Below are positions 1 through 12,336 of a DNA stretch of 64,000 bases, one piece after another; the stretch's first letter is position 1; each line of letters opens with the position of its first letter. Under the pieces are notes generated by a model. It ran no database searches. It had not been told where the DNA came from and saw only the letters and a list, made by a program, of their open reading frames with translations. A program made the translations under genes and the position numbers. The stretch covers positions 5,534,501 to 5,598,500 of the forward strand of contig NC_135555.1 in NCBI RefSeq assembly GCF_964340395.1, in the 5' to 3' direction. The DNA is from Glandiceps talaboti. Its lineage: Eukaryota > Hemichordata > Enteropneusta > Spengelidae.

Positions 1-426
1 TAAATCACAGATGTTTATTGGGGTTTTAGAATTCTGAGAGAATCTTCACAGTATCCTGTACATTCAGTTATATTTTCCTGAGGTAACTCTGATAATAGAA
101 TTATTAACTTAATGAGAGTGTTACATCTCACACATGATATTTGTATCATTAAGCTTCTTATGATTTGCTTCACAAACATCATGTGTGATATTTTTTCTAT
201 CTGTTATACTGAACTATTCAATCATGATTTATAACTAGCATCAACAGATCTCATAGAATGATACAGCTGATCTGAAACAGAAGATCTTTGGGAATTAATG
301 TTATTCCTTAAATTACCAAAAAAAATGCAACACTCTAAAAGCAGGACAGTATTTTGCATTTGCATTTGTCTTTGCATTTGCATTTACATTTGCATTTGTA
401 TTTGTATTTGTATTTGTATTGCTTAC
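1..426 (-). other. PIEZO intron 13 (partial) with (CAAATG)n-like microsatellite
   Basis: This is the intron that follows exon 13. Directly behind its donor, 354-420 is an imperfect hexamer array (plus strand CATTTG/TATTTG). No exon or other feature was seen in the rest. Confidence 0.7.
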
Positions 427-554
427 CTGTACTTTTATTATCAGGTTCATCAAAATTATCACGTACAGGAACTACTTCACTAGATTCACCCTCAGCTGCT
501 CTACCTTGGTCTTCCTCTGTCACATCATCTTTTTCTACTGAGCCTCTTGTTCGT
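427..554 (-). CDS. PIEZO: PIEZO coding exon 13 (residues 723-765), acidic linker
   Basis: Acceptor GCATTTCTTCTAG/ACGAAC (phase 2 entry) and donor AGTACAG/GTAAGC (phase 1). It encodes RTRGSVEKDDVTEEDQGRAA, then EGESSEVV and DNFDEPDNKST. The sequence is acidic and low in complexity, as in the corresponding cytosolic linker of vertebrate PIEZOs. The call rests on splice signals, correct phase and linker character rather than residue identity. The next exon lies outside the window. Confidence 0.8.
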
Positions 555-2309
555 CTAGAAGAAATGCAGTCAATTAACACCCATAATATACAAAAATGAA
601 TATTCATGGACTTTAGATTCATAGTATCAACTGAAAATTCTATTCAGAGTCAAAAAATTTTGAAAACAAATCCCAAATTTGTACTGATGTCTCATCAACA
701 TTGTCAGGGGTGTACTACAAAGGGCAGGGCACCCCTAACTATGTTAATGAGATGTCAGTGAAAATCTGGGTTAACGCCCAAGAAATATTTTGACTGTGAG
801 TAGAAATTTTCACTTGTTCCTATAATATAACTTGCATTTGATAAGCGAAGTATTGCTTTCACTAGTATGTAATTCTAAGTATGGGTGGCTTGTCAAAAAG
901 AAATTCTGAATGATGATCAATTATATTCTATGCCAGTATGTAGCTAGCTATTAGCATGTGTGCATAATTACAGATACACATGTCAAGCACAACACAAACA
1001 GCAATTTTACATTAATTCTTTTTTTTGATTGACCAACAAATAGCACAACAATTTTGAACACTACAATGTATTAGGTAAACCCCAAATCCTAAACTGACTT
1101 AATATTACTTTTATATTATACATATGGCTATACGAAGATCACAGATAGAGTCATGCCATGGGTATTTATTTAGAAACTATGCTAACTGGGGTACTTGCAA
1201 CTATACAAAGTCTAAGAGGTATCCTAACATTAAATGTATAATTCTAATGTTTGTTTTCTTTGTAGGGCATCTACACATAGCGACATGTGATCATATTTCA
1301 ATTAAACCCATGGTTTAGAGTAACCTTTCACATGAGGTCAGCTGAGGTCATAGTAAACCCATACATCAAACAGATCAATGTTTGTACCTATATATTGTTA
1401 CAGTAGTATTTCTGTCAATAGATCAAAACATGGTGTAACTGGACTGAAATATTTGATATTGTGAGCACTCCTATTAAAGCTAAACTAGCTGTAACTGGGT
1501 TATTATAGCAAAAGTTACACGCTATTGTGATGAGCCGGAATTGAAACATAGCCCTTTATCCTGATCAAAACATGTTACATCATCACTAAACATGCTAAAG
1601 CACTGTACATGTCCTTCTTGTATAACTACAAGGTTGTCAAACATAGCTTGGTGCAATCATGTGTAAGTCAATGTGGTATTGATTTCACACATAATTCAAT
1701 TATCACTTGTCACCCTATATCCTCAAAGGTTCAGAACATAATTACAGTAAATATTTTAAGATGCCAATCTAGCGTTTTTATTTTCTAGACATATTTGATA
1801 TCATCACTGATGTAAGTACAATGTAGGACTTTCAAGACCTTATTAGTAAGGTTCATAGCAATCAGGTGAAAGTCAATATAGTTTTAATTTCTAGACATAT
1901 TTGATATCATCACTGAAGTAAGTAAAATAGAGGTCTTTCAACATCCAGAGCCTTAATAGCAATCTGGTGAAAGTCAACATGGTTTTAATTTCACAAACCA
2001 TCCAATTACTGAGTGTTACATCATGTCTCAAGCTAACAGGCCTTGTATCTCTTCAACCTTTGAACAGTCAATACTGTATTAATTTCATACACACTCTGCT
2101 CAGCATGCCAAAGACCAAATGGAAGCAAACACAGGCTTCTCCCAGACTAATCAATCAGGTGAATGTACTGAAGTCATACCCCACAGACAGCCAGGTGTTT
2201 CCCTTCCAGTGAAATGCCTGCAAGTTTCTGAAATCACTTTATAGAACTATGGTAACGATTCAAGAGAAGTATAAGTCTGATGAAAACGTTTAACTCTAGA
2301 TTTCATTAC
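555..2309 (-). other. PIEZO intron 12, with degenerate tandem duplication at about 1640-2090
   Basis: No coding exon was recognised. A segment with TTTCTAGACATATTTGATATCA occurs near 1782 and again near 1890 (about 110 bp apart). Weaker copies of the adjoining GTCAA.(A/G)TGGTTTTAATTTCA part lie on both sides, which indicates local tandem duplication. Confidence 0.6.
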
Positions 2310-2462
2310 CTGTAACTGGACTCTGCTATTGCACTTAATGTCAGGAATGGTATGTGATAGTAATGTAACTGGACCACAATGATGATCACAAATATGGTAG
2401 GTGTTAATAGTCCCACTAGAAGGCCTGATGTTCCATACTGCTGTAAACCAATATCTTCCAAA
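2310..2462 (-). CDS. PIEZO: PIEZO coding exon 12 (residues 672-722)
   Basis: Acceptor TTTTTCCACAG/TTTGG (phase 2 entry) and donor TTACAG/GTAATG (phase 2). It encodes LEDIGLQQYGTSGLLVGLLT, then PTIFVIIIVVQLHYYHIPFL and TLSAIAESSY. This matches vertebrate LGDLGLEQF...LF.SILVP and LQLHYFHRPF. A different overlapping frame also opens here but does not align with the family. Confidence 0.95.
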
Positions 2463-3087
2463 CTGTGGAAAAAGGATAATGAAATCATACATCTGTCTGT
2501 GTAAGCTAAATTGTACAAATTATCAAACAGTTTTGCTATTTAAATTAAATAAACTTTGATCTTTAACAAATTCTATTCAACACAACTGTATTTTGTTTCA
2601 ATCAAGCCCAAGGCAGGGTGAATGAGTTGGTAGTAGATTGAAAGAAGCCAATGGGATTCTTATATTTACATTTTTTTTTTCAAATGTTCTTTTTCAATGA
2701 CATTTCTTGAAAATATTTAATCCTAAGATATTACAGTGGTTGATATCTACTAGTTATATGAGTACCTGAATACAGTTAAGGTAGTTATTGTACAGTCTAG
2801 TATATAACTAAGCAATATCTTCCGATGAGTATTGACAAGTAGTTTCATCCAAACATTCTAATTACTAAAAGTTTTATGTAATCCATCTTTACATGTGAAA
2901 AGGAACACAGAAAAAAAGGATTTCTACATAAAAGCTTGACAATCAAACAGTTACTAATTAGTTGCCGCCCTGTCAATTGCAACTTCTTACACTGTCACCA
3001 CTGTCCAACTTAGGTAAATTCTGCCAATCCCATTAAATTCTGCCGGTATGCTGAGAAGTTTTCAAACTGATAAACAGGACAACTTAC
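2463..3087 (-). other. PIEZO intron 11
   Basis: It contains the dead copy of the exon 11 3' end (3006-3072) and otherwise AT-rich spacer. Confidence 0.7.
3006..3072 (-). repeat. Diverged tandem copy of the 3' end of PIEZO exon 11, donor destroyed
   Basis: This stretch aligns without gaps to 3080-3146, with roughly four fifths of bases identical by eye. It repeats the coding bases from the QFENF segment through the splice donor. In the functional exon the minus strand reads CCACGTAAGTTG; in the copy it reads TTACCTAAGTTG, so the obligatory GT is now CT. The copy is therefore probably an inactive partial exon duplication within intron 11. Confidence 0.8.
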
Positions 3088-3236
3088 GTGGATTCTGCCA
3101 ATCCTGTTCCATTCTGCCAGTATGCCGGGAAGTTTTCAAACTGATAGGTGTAAATGATAACCAAGACACACATGGAATAGAAGACAACAATCCACCAGTA
3201 TGTCAACATAATAATCCTCCATGCTTTGTATGATAT
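3088..3236 (-). CDS. PIEZO: PIEZO coding exon 11 (residues 623-671)
   Basis: Acceptor ATTTCAG/ATATCA (phase 0) and donor TCCAC/GTAAGT (phase 2). It encodes ISYKAWRIIMLTYWWIVVFY, then SMCVLVIIYTYQFENFPAYW and QNGTGLAES. This matches the vertebrate AFWWLVVAYTMLVLIAVYTFQFQDFPAYW. It is hidden in ORF calls because it is short and lacks a Met. A mutated copy of its 3' end lies 74 bp downstream (3006-3072). Confidence 0.95.
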
Positions 3237-3627
3237 CTGAAATATCAAAGTAAGTATCAATCTGAGTTACTATTCATTCGTCAATTGTTGATTACAGTCA
3301 CCTCTAGAATTAATTTTTGGAATTACTCAGTTGATAAGTTAAGTTTGTGATAGCTTTAGACCATGCATGGTCCAAAATTTGTATTTGCATGTAAAACACC
3401 AAGGTAGTAAGGTCTATCATATCAACTGTTGCTCACACCTTTTTTCAGCTACAGTCACATTTTTTTGTTTTCACATTTCCCCACACAAAGATGAGTTTGT
3501 GCCTGCAGAGAATAACATTTGACTATATCTATATAGTTAACAGACATCTTCATTTCATGGTTATCAGATATCTTTCTCAACTTGAAAACCTTTGCAGTAT
3601 TTGTACAAGTCTAGTGTCATCACTTAC
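3237..3627 (-). other. PIEZO intron 10
   Basis: AT-rich spacer between exons 10 and 11; nothing else recognised. Confidence 0.7.
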
Positions 3628-3836
3628 CACTAATACTATCATATAGAACAGCCATAGTCCCATGTAGACAATTCTATAGACTACAACTTGTTCTTGTAGA
3701 CTGACTATGAGGAACATGGCCCCACATAGTACTATCCAATACTTTGACAAGAAAGATTGTACCATCTTGCCAATTTTCCTGACAGTCTCACTGTCTGCAC
3801 CATCTTGTAAATCTCTTGGAGTTTCTGCATCTGGTG
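3628..3836 (-). CDS. PIEZO: PIEZO coding exon 10 (residues 553-622)
   Basis: Acceptor TACTATATAG/CACCAG (phase 1) and donor TTAGTG/GTAAGT (phase 0). It encodes a charged linker, then SFLSKYWIVLCGAMFLIVSL and VVVYRIVYMGLWLFYMIVLV. This matches the vertebrate KYWI..CAGMF.VVS and VVYKIVYMFLFL. Two helices of a blade repeat are here. The open frame extends on both sides into intron; those flanks are not coding. Confidence 0.96.
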
Positions 3837-5169
3837 CTATATAGTAAAAAAAGGAAAACAGAACAGACATGCTCAATGAAAAGAAACAGTTACTGATGAC
3901 TGATAATATTACGAAAATTATGAATTTTAGCCCCTTCACTATGAACTAAAGACTGTAACGGTTAGAGTGATAGCATAAAATTTAAATACTGTGGGTGAGG
4001 TACAGTTGAAGTAGTATAGTAGAGGATAGTATAATTGTTTATTATAGTGACATGAGGTTTACCTGAAAAGTTTACATTGACAAAAAAAAAAACAATAAAT
4101 AAATAATAACACCTCCCAGCCGAACAGTAATTGGGACTATATAGTCACTAATCATTCCACATTCATCTGAACCGAATATACTATTGGCTGCATTATATTG
4201 ACAATTACTAGGACATAAGCTGGACGGTTGCAGAGTTAGTTCACACTAACAAGTTGACTGACATTCAACACTGACATTTAACAAGTTGGATACTGTATCC
4301 ACTTCTATACATCAAATCAAAGCTACTATTTCAAACCTATGCTACTTGTGCCTTATCAATTTACAGTACTGGCACCAACTGACACATCTCAAATTGTAAC
4401 ATACTTGTACCAAATGTAAGCATTGTCCTGTCACGAGATGATCACTTTCACTACATCTTAGTGATAGTGGGGCATAATTACTACATGTAAATCAAGACCG
4501 TGATAAGGTTACTATGTCAGATAATAAGTTTTGCACTGCAATATCCTAGCCTATAGTACACTTGACCCTGTCCATGTTACATTAGATATCACATTTCAGG
4601 TTGCCCTGGATGAAGCCAACTTTGTCTAATTTTAGTGGCAATCCTTCTTGATGTTGTTATGAGGGTACCACCTCCTGGACATATAAATTACTACAAAACG
4701 ACCTAATTGCTGGAGTACAACCTAATACATCATAGCAACTACTGACCACCATGAATTCCTATCAATGACCACTTTCTGACATAAAGTTGGAGTTTTATTC
4801 AACTTTTTACACATCTGAAATCTTAGAAAAATGATTTCAAACAAATTGAATCTCGTATTTGTCTTGCATGTTGTGGTTGTGAAAGGATTTCTAATATTTT
4901 GTACACTGGTGGCTTCAACTTTTGCAGTAACTTAATTGGCTGAAAGTGACTAATTAATATTCCCATGTTGGCCCAAACACTGAATAAGCATATGATCTGC
5001 TGAAAGTGACTTTTGCTAGAATCCCAAGTTGGCCCTGACACTGAATATTCTTATAGTCCGAGTCTTATACTGAATATGCCTGTACTGATTGGCTGAAAGT
5101 CACTAGGATTAACACTACCATATCTGGCCTTGATCTTGATCAAGTCTTAAACATGTGATTGACACTAAC
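3837..5169 (-). other. PIEZO intron 9, with diverged repeats at about 4930-5125
   Basis: Three imperfect units of about 60-70 bp share (T)GGCTGAAAGTGACT, then CCAAGTTGGCCC and ACACTGAATA. The rest shows no feature. Confidence 0.6.
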
Positions 5170-5305
5170 CTGTGTGATGTTCTGTTGAAAATATCAAACC
5201 AAATGGTTGAAGGCCTATGGTTTCATCAGATACTTGTTGCTTCTTTAGAAGCCGTTCCCTGGCATACTGACGTAAAGTTAACCAAAAAATACTAGTATAC
5301 AGGAT
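5170..5305 (-). CDS. PIEZO: PIEZO coding exon 9 (residues 508-552)
   Basis: Acceptor CATGTTTTCCAG/ATCCTG (phase 0) and donor CACACAG/GTTAGT (phase 1). It encodes ILYTSIFWLTLRQYARERLL followed by KKQQ and a variable linker. LLYT..FWL.LRQ..(K/R)E(K/R)LLK is the family motif for the end of this helix and the basic segment after it. Confidence 0.94.
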
Positions 5306-5765
5306 CTGGAAAACATGGAATACACGACATATTATTACTGAACGCAACAAAATAGATATTTGGGTGAAATTTTGACAAAAATCATAGAGATTTTTGCAAT
5401 ATATATGCACTAATCAAGACTCCATCAACATAAATTGCTTACGACAAGTAACAAAGAAAAATGGTAGTGTCTTCTTTTTCTATTCTCTATTATAACAATG
5501 GGATCATTTTAAACTGTCTGCACAAACTAACAAATTCTGCCACACACACATACTGGGACTGAACCAATTCATTCAGAATATTATAATACACTAGACAACA
5601 TACGTGTGTGGTTGTGTAATATAACAAAATTGAACTGAAGAACAAAGTTACATATTTTATTACATGGAGAATGGCAATAGATGTCCCAGTGGGAGTTTTC
5701 ACGTTCTAACATATTAAATTGTTGTAGTAAAACTTGTGCTCATCAGAAATGTTAGAACAACTCAC
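5306..5765 (-). other. PIEZO intron 8
   Basis: Spacer between exons 8 and 9; no feature recognised. Confidence 0.7.
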
Positions 5766-6026
5766 CTTTACTGCTATGTGTACACATGGAAATTCATGTT
5801 TGACAAGTCCAATGTCTTTGTAATTGACAGTGCCTTCTGTAGGTAGCTCACTGTCAGACAGATTCAGACCATACACATAGCCAATAATGAGTAGACATTC
5901 AGCATAGATGACAAGGAATGGAGAACTGTAGAGACATGCTGCTCTGGAACTAGGTATCATCCAAATAAAACAGGCCCATAGTAGTAGTACAAAGGTTAAC
6001 CAGCTATGGTATGTTATACTCCATGC
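5766..6026 (-). CDS. PIEZO: PIEZO coding exon 8 (residues 421-507)
   Basis: Acceptor TTACCTGCAG/GCATGG and donor GTAAAG/GTGAGT; phase 0 both ends. It opens with AWSITYHSWLTFVLLLWAC, almost identical to the vertebrate sequence and among the best-conserved stretches of the blade. FIWMIPSSRAACLYSSPFLV and a further helix (IYAECLLIIGYVYGLNL) follow, then a loop with SELPTEGTVNYKDIGL and the segment HEFPCVHIAVK. This is the strongest single piece of evidence for PIEZO in the window. Confidence 0.97.
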
Positions 6027-6474
6027 CTGCAGGTAACAAACATACACACGAAGATGCAAATGAGACTATTGCCTATATAAGGAAATGGAAAATACCTCTT
6101 TTGACTTACACAAATGTGTATTGCAGCAATAAATATGGTTTTCATTGGAGGAATTGAATAGCCAAGAGACTTGTTTCTTTTGCTGTTGTTGTTGATGTTT
6201 GTTTCTATTTGTGTATACAGTTTCTTCTTTCTTTCCTTCTTTTTTTTTGGGGGGGGGGGGGGGGGTGGGGGTGGGGGGGTGTTTGTTTTGTTTTTTTATT
6301 CTGGCTAACAGCATTATCAAACCTGAAAGTAAACACTCTGAACTACATGTAGGGATTGAAATATGATTTCTCAATTTCATTGTTTTCCAGTTTTATTTTA
6401 AAGTTTTATTTTTAATGTATGGGGGGAGGGGGGCATACATGTGTAAGAAAGTAATTCTAAAATCATATGCTCAC
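6027..6474 (-). other. PIEZO intron 7 with long G-run (6249-6283)
   Basis: The plus strand has an almost uninterrupted run of G with a few T at 6249-6283. It can form G-quadruplexes on the non-template side of PIEZO. A second short G-run lies near 6421-6433. The ORFs here are simple-sequence artefacts. Confidence 0.7.
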
Positions 6475-6747
6475 CATCATAACAATGAGAGAGACAGTAT
6501 AACTTTGCCTCATGATAAATAATAGAATAGACATCCATGGTTTCCTGACATGGCCATGGAATTCCAGTTGTTGTTCTGTCCCTGATCCGACATTACTGGA
6601 ATATTCTCCACTGGAGGTTGGAGGAGGGGATGCAGAACGTGATATTACTGCCTCTCCCTCAGTGGGGGAGTCTCCTTGATCAGCAGAAGCAGATGCCATT
6701 GAATGATACTTAGGTATCCGTTCCTTACTCCTATCATCCACCAACAG
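6475..6747 (-). CDS. PIEZO: PIEZO coding exon 7 (residues 330-420)
   Basis: Acceptor TTGAATTACAG/CTGTTG and donor ATGATG/GTGAGC; phase 0 both ends, 91 codons. The first 65 residues are a low-complexity cytosolic linker rich in Ser, Pro, Glu and Gly (ASASADQGDSPTEGEAV, SASPPPTSSGEYSS). The exon ends in the start of a conserved helix, MRQSYTVSLIVMM, equivalent to vertebrate MDQSYVCALIAMM. Confidence 0.93.
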
Positions 6748-7106
6748 CTGTAATTCAAATACATGGATTGCATGTCAACATTTGAATGTGACAAATACTA
6801 CACATGACATGCAGTTGAACATCATCAGAATTAACACTTGTCTGTGGTTGATAACATTATATTGTTATGTGTATATTGTGATTACATACATAATTACACA
6901 AGTCAGGTGTTTTATCTTTATGTCCTGACTGTTTGAAAATTTACTATTATTTCCAATTGAAAGTTTGACCTACCTGCAAAGGTAAAATGACACAAAGAAA
7001 ATGAAATCTGCATTTTGAATCTTGATCAAAATCTTATTTATCAGAGATGTTCATTTTACTATTCTGAACATGTGGCATACGTTAGTAGTAAACTGAAGTG
7101 TGTGTG

Positions 7107-7146
<40 letters not shown>

Positions 7147-10100
7147 AACTAAACTTTGTTTCAGAATGTTCATATTATGCAACCTTACAGACTTTTTTAC
7201 ACAGTCTTCATTAGCATGTCCTTGAAATTACTCAAAACTTTGAGCTTGTATACATCTCTACAGTACACATCGTGTTACCTGTACTGTAATGATACATACT
7301 CATAAACTTACATTCTCAATGTATTGTAAAATAGCTGTTAAGTTACTGGCATGGGGAAAGGGTTATTACAAAATTTAGAATTAGCTCTGGACATGACATC
7401 TAAGTCAAACGAGGAATAGGAAAACACATTCCTTGGTTTTGTATACAGATATCTTCTTCTTTTTTCGTATGAAACTGAAAGACTGATAATTTTATATGGA
7501 TTGTATGAATGTACTATTCTTCACACCATTCAAGGTTGGCCTTCTCTCTAACAGCATTGGTGTAAAAGTGATGAAATCATCATGATATTTATGAGGTTCC
7601 CATTCACTATGTTTGAATGTGATCGCATCTCTGACAGCATTAAATTTCAGATTTTTGTTCATAAAAGAGAATAGAGTAAATACCAAAATATTTTGCCTTC
7701 CAGAGCTAATACTGATGACTTTTATTTGTAACACCTTTAATGACTACGAAACATAGATCTAATATTTATCTATATCTATATCTATAGCTTTTACAAAATA
7801 CTTTATCTTGCAAATACTATGCTAGCAGGTCTGGGTGCACAAAGTTACCAGTGTTTGTATACACTAAATGTTACCTTACATTAAATAAAATAAATAGAAA
7901 TAAAGGAAAACTATGTGTTGTCATCCGTTATGAAACACTGAGCTGCTCCATAGTCAACATTTCATGTGTATCTGTGTTTTAATAATTAGTTGGTAAATGG
8001 TATATTTGGGAGAACAGAGTAAGGAAAGGCATCAGGTTTACCAGCAGAGAAGAAGCAAGACGTAAATAAGTTTCAGCCTGAATACATTAACTAGCTGCAA
8101 GAAAGACAAGGCTTATAGAAGAGAGCAAAATACACTACTACAACAACATTCTCAACATTGCAAATCGTTAGTATCACACAGTCATAGACTTCCAATTCAC
8201 TCAATCACCTTCCAATGACTAGATATTCAACACTTCATCGTTTTAGTTCCAGGAAGAATTCCACAGTCAAATTTGGATGATGCTAACAAATCATGACAAA
8301 GTGAACCCAAGGTTAGGTAGGTAGATATGTATATATACAGTGATATTTCCATGACATGACTTGTTCATGAAATGGTGTACAAGATGCAGGGACTATAGCA
8401 AATAAGTTATCTATATGAGAATACAATAATTGCATTTGTCTTTTTATAACTCACTCTAAGAACAGACACATATTTCCCCATCATTTCTTTGTACTGTCTT
8501 ATGACACAGGTTCATGACAACTGTGTATTCTTTTACACAGCACTAAATTGACTGTGTAATTAATATTCACCAACAATATGTTAAAGAATACTAAGACTTT
8601 GATTGTATAACCTTAGTGAGACTAAGGATTTGGACCTGTATGTATGTGTTTAGCATAATTTTATCAAAGGTGGGGGTGGATTGTCAGTGGATGGATGGAT
8701 TCATACTACTACAATTCTCATATAGTATGTATGATTTAAGCATACTGAACTGATTCCTGGCTTGACCACCTCAGTCTTTCTTTACATCTCTTTGTCTGTA
8801 GAATCCTTCCTGAGACACGAAACTCAAAACCCCAAACCTACTGTCACTTCACATGTCAAACAAAGATTGTGCAAGTACCAACTCCTTAGCAAACTCCGAG
8901 AATGGTATTTGCCAGCATGTCATATGAACTGAGTGACTGTGTGGTCACCATGATGATGTAATGAAATACCACATATACAATGAAATGATCATGTCAAAGA
9001 GTATGAAATCATAGAAAATCTTCCTTCTCCATTTCACTTGTATTACTTTTATCAACAAGGCACTACTTTACAGGGTAGCACACTTCAACCAAAGCAGTCA
9101 ATTATTCTATGTAAAATATTGGAAAGTGAGCTGTCTTCTTTTTCGTCAGAGAAACCTGACTGAAAACACCACATGCAGAATACTATGTGCTTGTTAGTTT
9201 TGTGAGATTATTCAAAATTAATTGTTTGTTATCACAGTTTATTTTGACGCTGAAGAAGAAAAATTTTCTAGGTTGACAGAAGCAACCCGACACCAACCTT
9301 GAGTTTAGGATTCAGCTTTGTATTTACAGCACGTAATTGGAAATAGAATGGAGATTGAATGAAGAGAAATAAATATAACATTACAGTCAGTATTACAGGC
9401 TAAAATAAAAAAATTATTATTACATTGAATATTATATAAATGTTAGTATGACACATTAATTAAATCAGGTGTGTGGTGAATAGAAAAGGAGACACAACTA
9501 AAGTAGCGATCAGAAGTAAAAGAAGAGAAAAGAAGCAGTGTTATTTTAAAAACGTGTGTGTGAGTTTTTATTATAAAGGGGATAGTGGAAATAGTTAGAG
9601 ATTATAGTTGACACATAGATAGGGGGATAGAAATCAGCTGTATACACTTGCTCAATGCATGGTTGATAATGTTGAATACCAAAACATCTTTTTTGTGACA
9701 AGGAAAAGACAACACGACTATAAATACACACAGTGACTACAATAATGAAATGGGAGAGAATGGTCAAAATGCAAAAATGATTATCATGATTAAATATGAG
9801 CAGTCCATCAGTAAAGTCACAGCGACGAATATTGCACTGTCACAGCTTTTGACTCTACTGAGCTACAATTTAGAAAGTGAACTAAGTATTTGTTTGGTTC
9901 ATTGGTGAGTATGAAATCACAACAGAAATAGAGAAATAGAATTAAAGATCATTCATCCGTCCATTCATCAATTCATTCTCAGCCCACATACTAGCACACT
10001 TCTGTAAATAATAGTTGATACGTATAACATTATCTCATGTCTATACAACTTATGTTTTCACAACATGTGGTTTATATGAAAACACAACGTAACAGAAACA

Positions 10101-10417
10101 CAATAAGCTTTTATAATGGCACCAATATGAGTGTCTTGTGAATTAGTGAACATTGACTGTCATGATCTGTGCAGTGAAAATAAAATAGTTCTATCATCTT
10201 TTATGCACTCATTTCTTTTAATTTGTTGGTAAATATTTTATGAAAAGTTGATATAATAGTCAGTACTTCTACTTTCTAGATACATTGAATGAATGTTCTT
10301 TGTGTTGCAGCATGGCTTTACATATAAATAACTGTGATATTACACATGTTTATTTATGTAACTATACATTTATTTTAAACGTTTGAATCTTGGTCTGGAT
10401 TTGTTTTTCTGACGTAC
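6748..10417 (-). other. PIEZO intron 6
   Basis: This is a 3.7-kb intron without a recognised exon or element apart from a (TGTC)n microsatellite at about 7099-7147. CpG is sparse. Confidence 0.6.
7099..7147. repeat. (TGTC)n microsatellite
   Basis: GT run followed by about eleven TGTC units within PIEZO intron 6. Confidence 0.95.
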
Positions 10418-10486
10418 CTCCCTTTCTCCAGAACTGTGTCTACGTCTCCTCCTGTGACGGGTTTTATGGGTTACTTCTAACATGTG
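10418..10486 (-). CDS. PIEZO: PIEZO coding exon 6, short polybasic linker exon (residues 307-329)
   Basis: This is a 69-nt exon with acceptor TTGCTATAG/CACATG and donor GGGAG/GTACGT. It encodes HMLEVTHKTRHRRRRRHSSG plus ERE. Phase 0 on both sides fits the neighbours exactly, and the position matches the poorly conserved cytosolic linker after TM block 2 (a charged linker in vertebrates too). Because length and phases are multiples of three, skipping it would keep the frame, so it could be a cassette exon. RRHSS resembles a basophilic-kinase (PKA-type) phosphorylation site. It has no homology anchor of its own; the call rests on splice signals, phase and position. Confidence 0.7.
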
Positions 10487-12336
10487 CTATAGCAACAAAG
10501 AATTCAATCATGAGTGAACTGTGTGTAAATTAACCGTGAATATGTGTTACCACTAAAACATTTGCAGCATGGGATTCATGCACAATTATCAAACATACTA
10601 TGCCCAACCATGCCATAAAATGAGAACGTCAAGTTAAAGAAAAAAAAAGGGCGAGCTAAACTTACTGGGAAAGATTCCTGCCACCAAGGATGCATGAAAG
10701 AACAGCAGAAAATGACAAGCAGATGTTAAAGCACCAGTTAGTATGATAGGAGAACAATTCCATGAGATGATGATAACGGTGATACCCGAACTTTGCCGTG
10801 CCAACTCCAGATAGCTAATTCTAATTTGTGACATCAATATAAGTTCTACAAATCTAATAACTGTAACAGCAGCAGATCATTAGCCTACCAATGTTTTGGT
10901 AATAATATACAAGATGTTGGGGGAAATATTCACTCTTTAATACATTACGGTGTACTTTTTTCATGTCAGGTTGATGGGGTAAATCTTTGCCAAGGAAATC
11001 TCTGCATTGTCAAGAGTATAATGCTAAAGTTTGGTATATATAAATTGAAAGTATGAGATCGATCTGCTGCTGTAATCCCTGTTGCTAAGTACCAGACCAT
11101 GTTATTAAATACTACCAACAAACCTTTGTACTACCCAACTAGACACATAAACGTACAATTTTTAAGGATGTAACAGTAATATCATGGTGACGTGATCTAT
11201 TGTGTAGCATACATTTTCATGATACAATAAACACACATCAATATTGATGCCACAATGACAATGTTGTGATGAAGCAATACTATATAATGTTCCTGCTATT
11301 AATGATATTACAGTAGCAATACTATATGTTCCTGCCATTGATGATGTTTACATTAGCAGTACTATGTTCCAGCTATTAATGACAAAGCAATATACTATGA
11401 TCCTACTATTCGTGATGAAGTAATGCTGTGTTCCTGCTACACATACGCATGCTACTCAGGTGCTCCTATCTCAGATAGGCTAAGCTTTGTGTCAACACAT
11501 AAGATTACGGTAAATATTACTTGTTACACTCACAAAAAAAAGAGTCACATGCAAAACAAGTTGAACACAATTTTAGAAAGGTTCGAGACCTCTCGTGGGG
11601 ATATCAGGATGCATTTGCACTTTTAACGACATTACACCACCTAACTACTAATAGTGTTTTGCTAAGGTTTTGCAATAATGGTGACAAAAATGGGGAAAAT
11701 CTTTCAAAAGTGTGCAGTTTCCCATGTATCATAACTTTGGTGTTGAACCCGGCCAGTAAAATCATTGGGAACTATACATTTGTACATTTTACCACTTACC
11801 ATCCTAACAAAAACACTATTAGTAGCACCAAAGGTAGGGGAGGGAGGGGGGATCAAAACGGAGGGGGAATTGCAGATTCAAGCTGACCAAACAGGACTAA
11901 TGAAGCCATGTCGTAGCAATGTTATTACATGGCAACAAGTTACAATGTAAACAATACTGGTATCATATCACCACATATATAATATAATGACTGGCACAAT
12001 GGGGGAACATACAGCTACAATGTAGGTTTGCAGTGATAAATTCTCTTCTAGAAAAAAAAGGTTAGCATATCAGGAGGTTCTTGGTACACACACTCCTCAA
12101 TACTAGGCTGACCTGAATATTTGGCACTTCACATCAAATGATAGACAATCACTATGAACAATCATATAGCTGAACTTGTCATTGGAATCACATTCAGTCC
12201 TGATACCTGCAATTCAGATTCTGATTATAGATTCTAACTTGGCATGCATGACACGCTTGCTCCACTGTATATACACTGTGACAAAATCACACATTCTCAT
12301 TCCATACACAATCGATCAAGGCAATCAACTACCTAC
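10487..12336 (-). other. PIEZO intron 5, with minisatellite-like array at 11269-11440
   Basis: Five diverged units of about 36 bp carry GCAATACTAT..GTTCCTGC.ATTAATGAT. The open frames at 11423-11950 show no family resemblance and no supporting splice context, so they are left out. The remainder has no feature. Confidence 0.55.

Noticed and set aside
2247-2492. Alternative frame over PIEZO exon 12
   Set aside because: The overlapping frame beginning LEDIGLQQ aligns with PIEZO and has correct phase; the other is a shadow.
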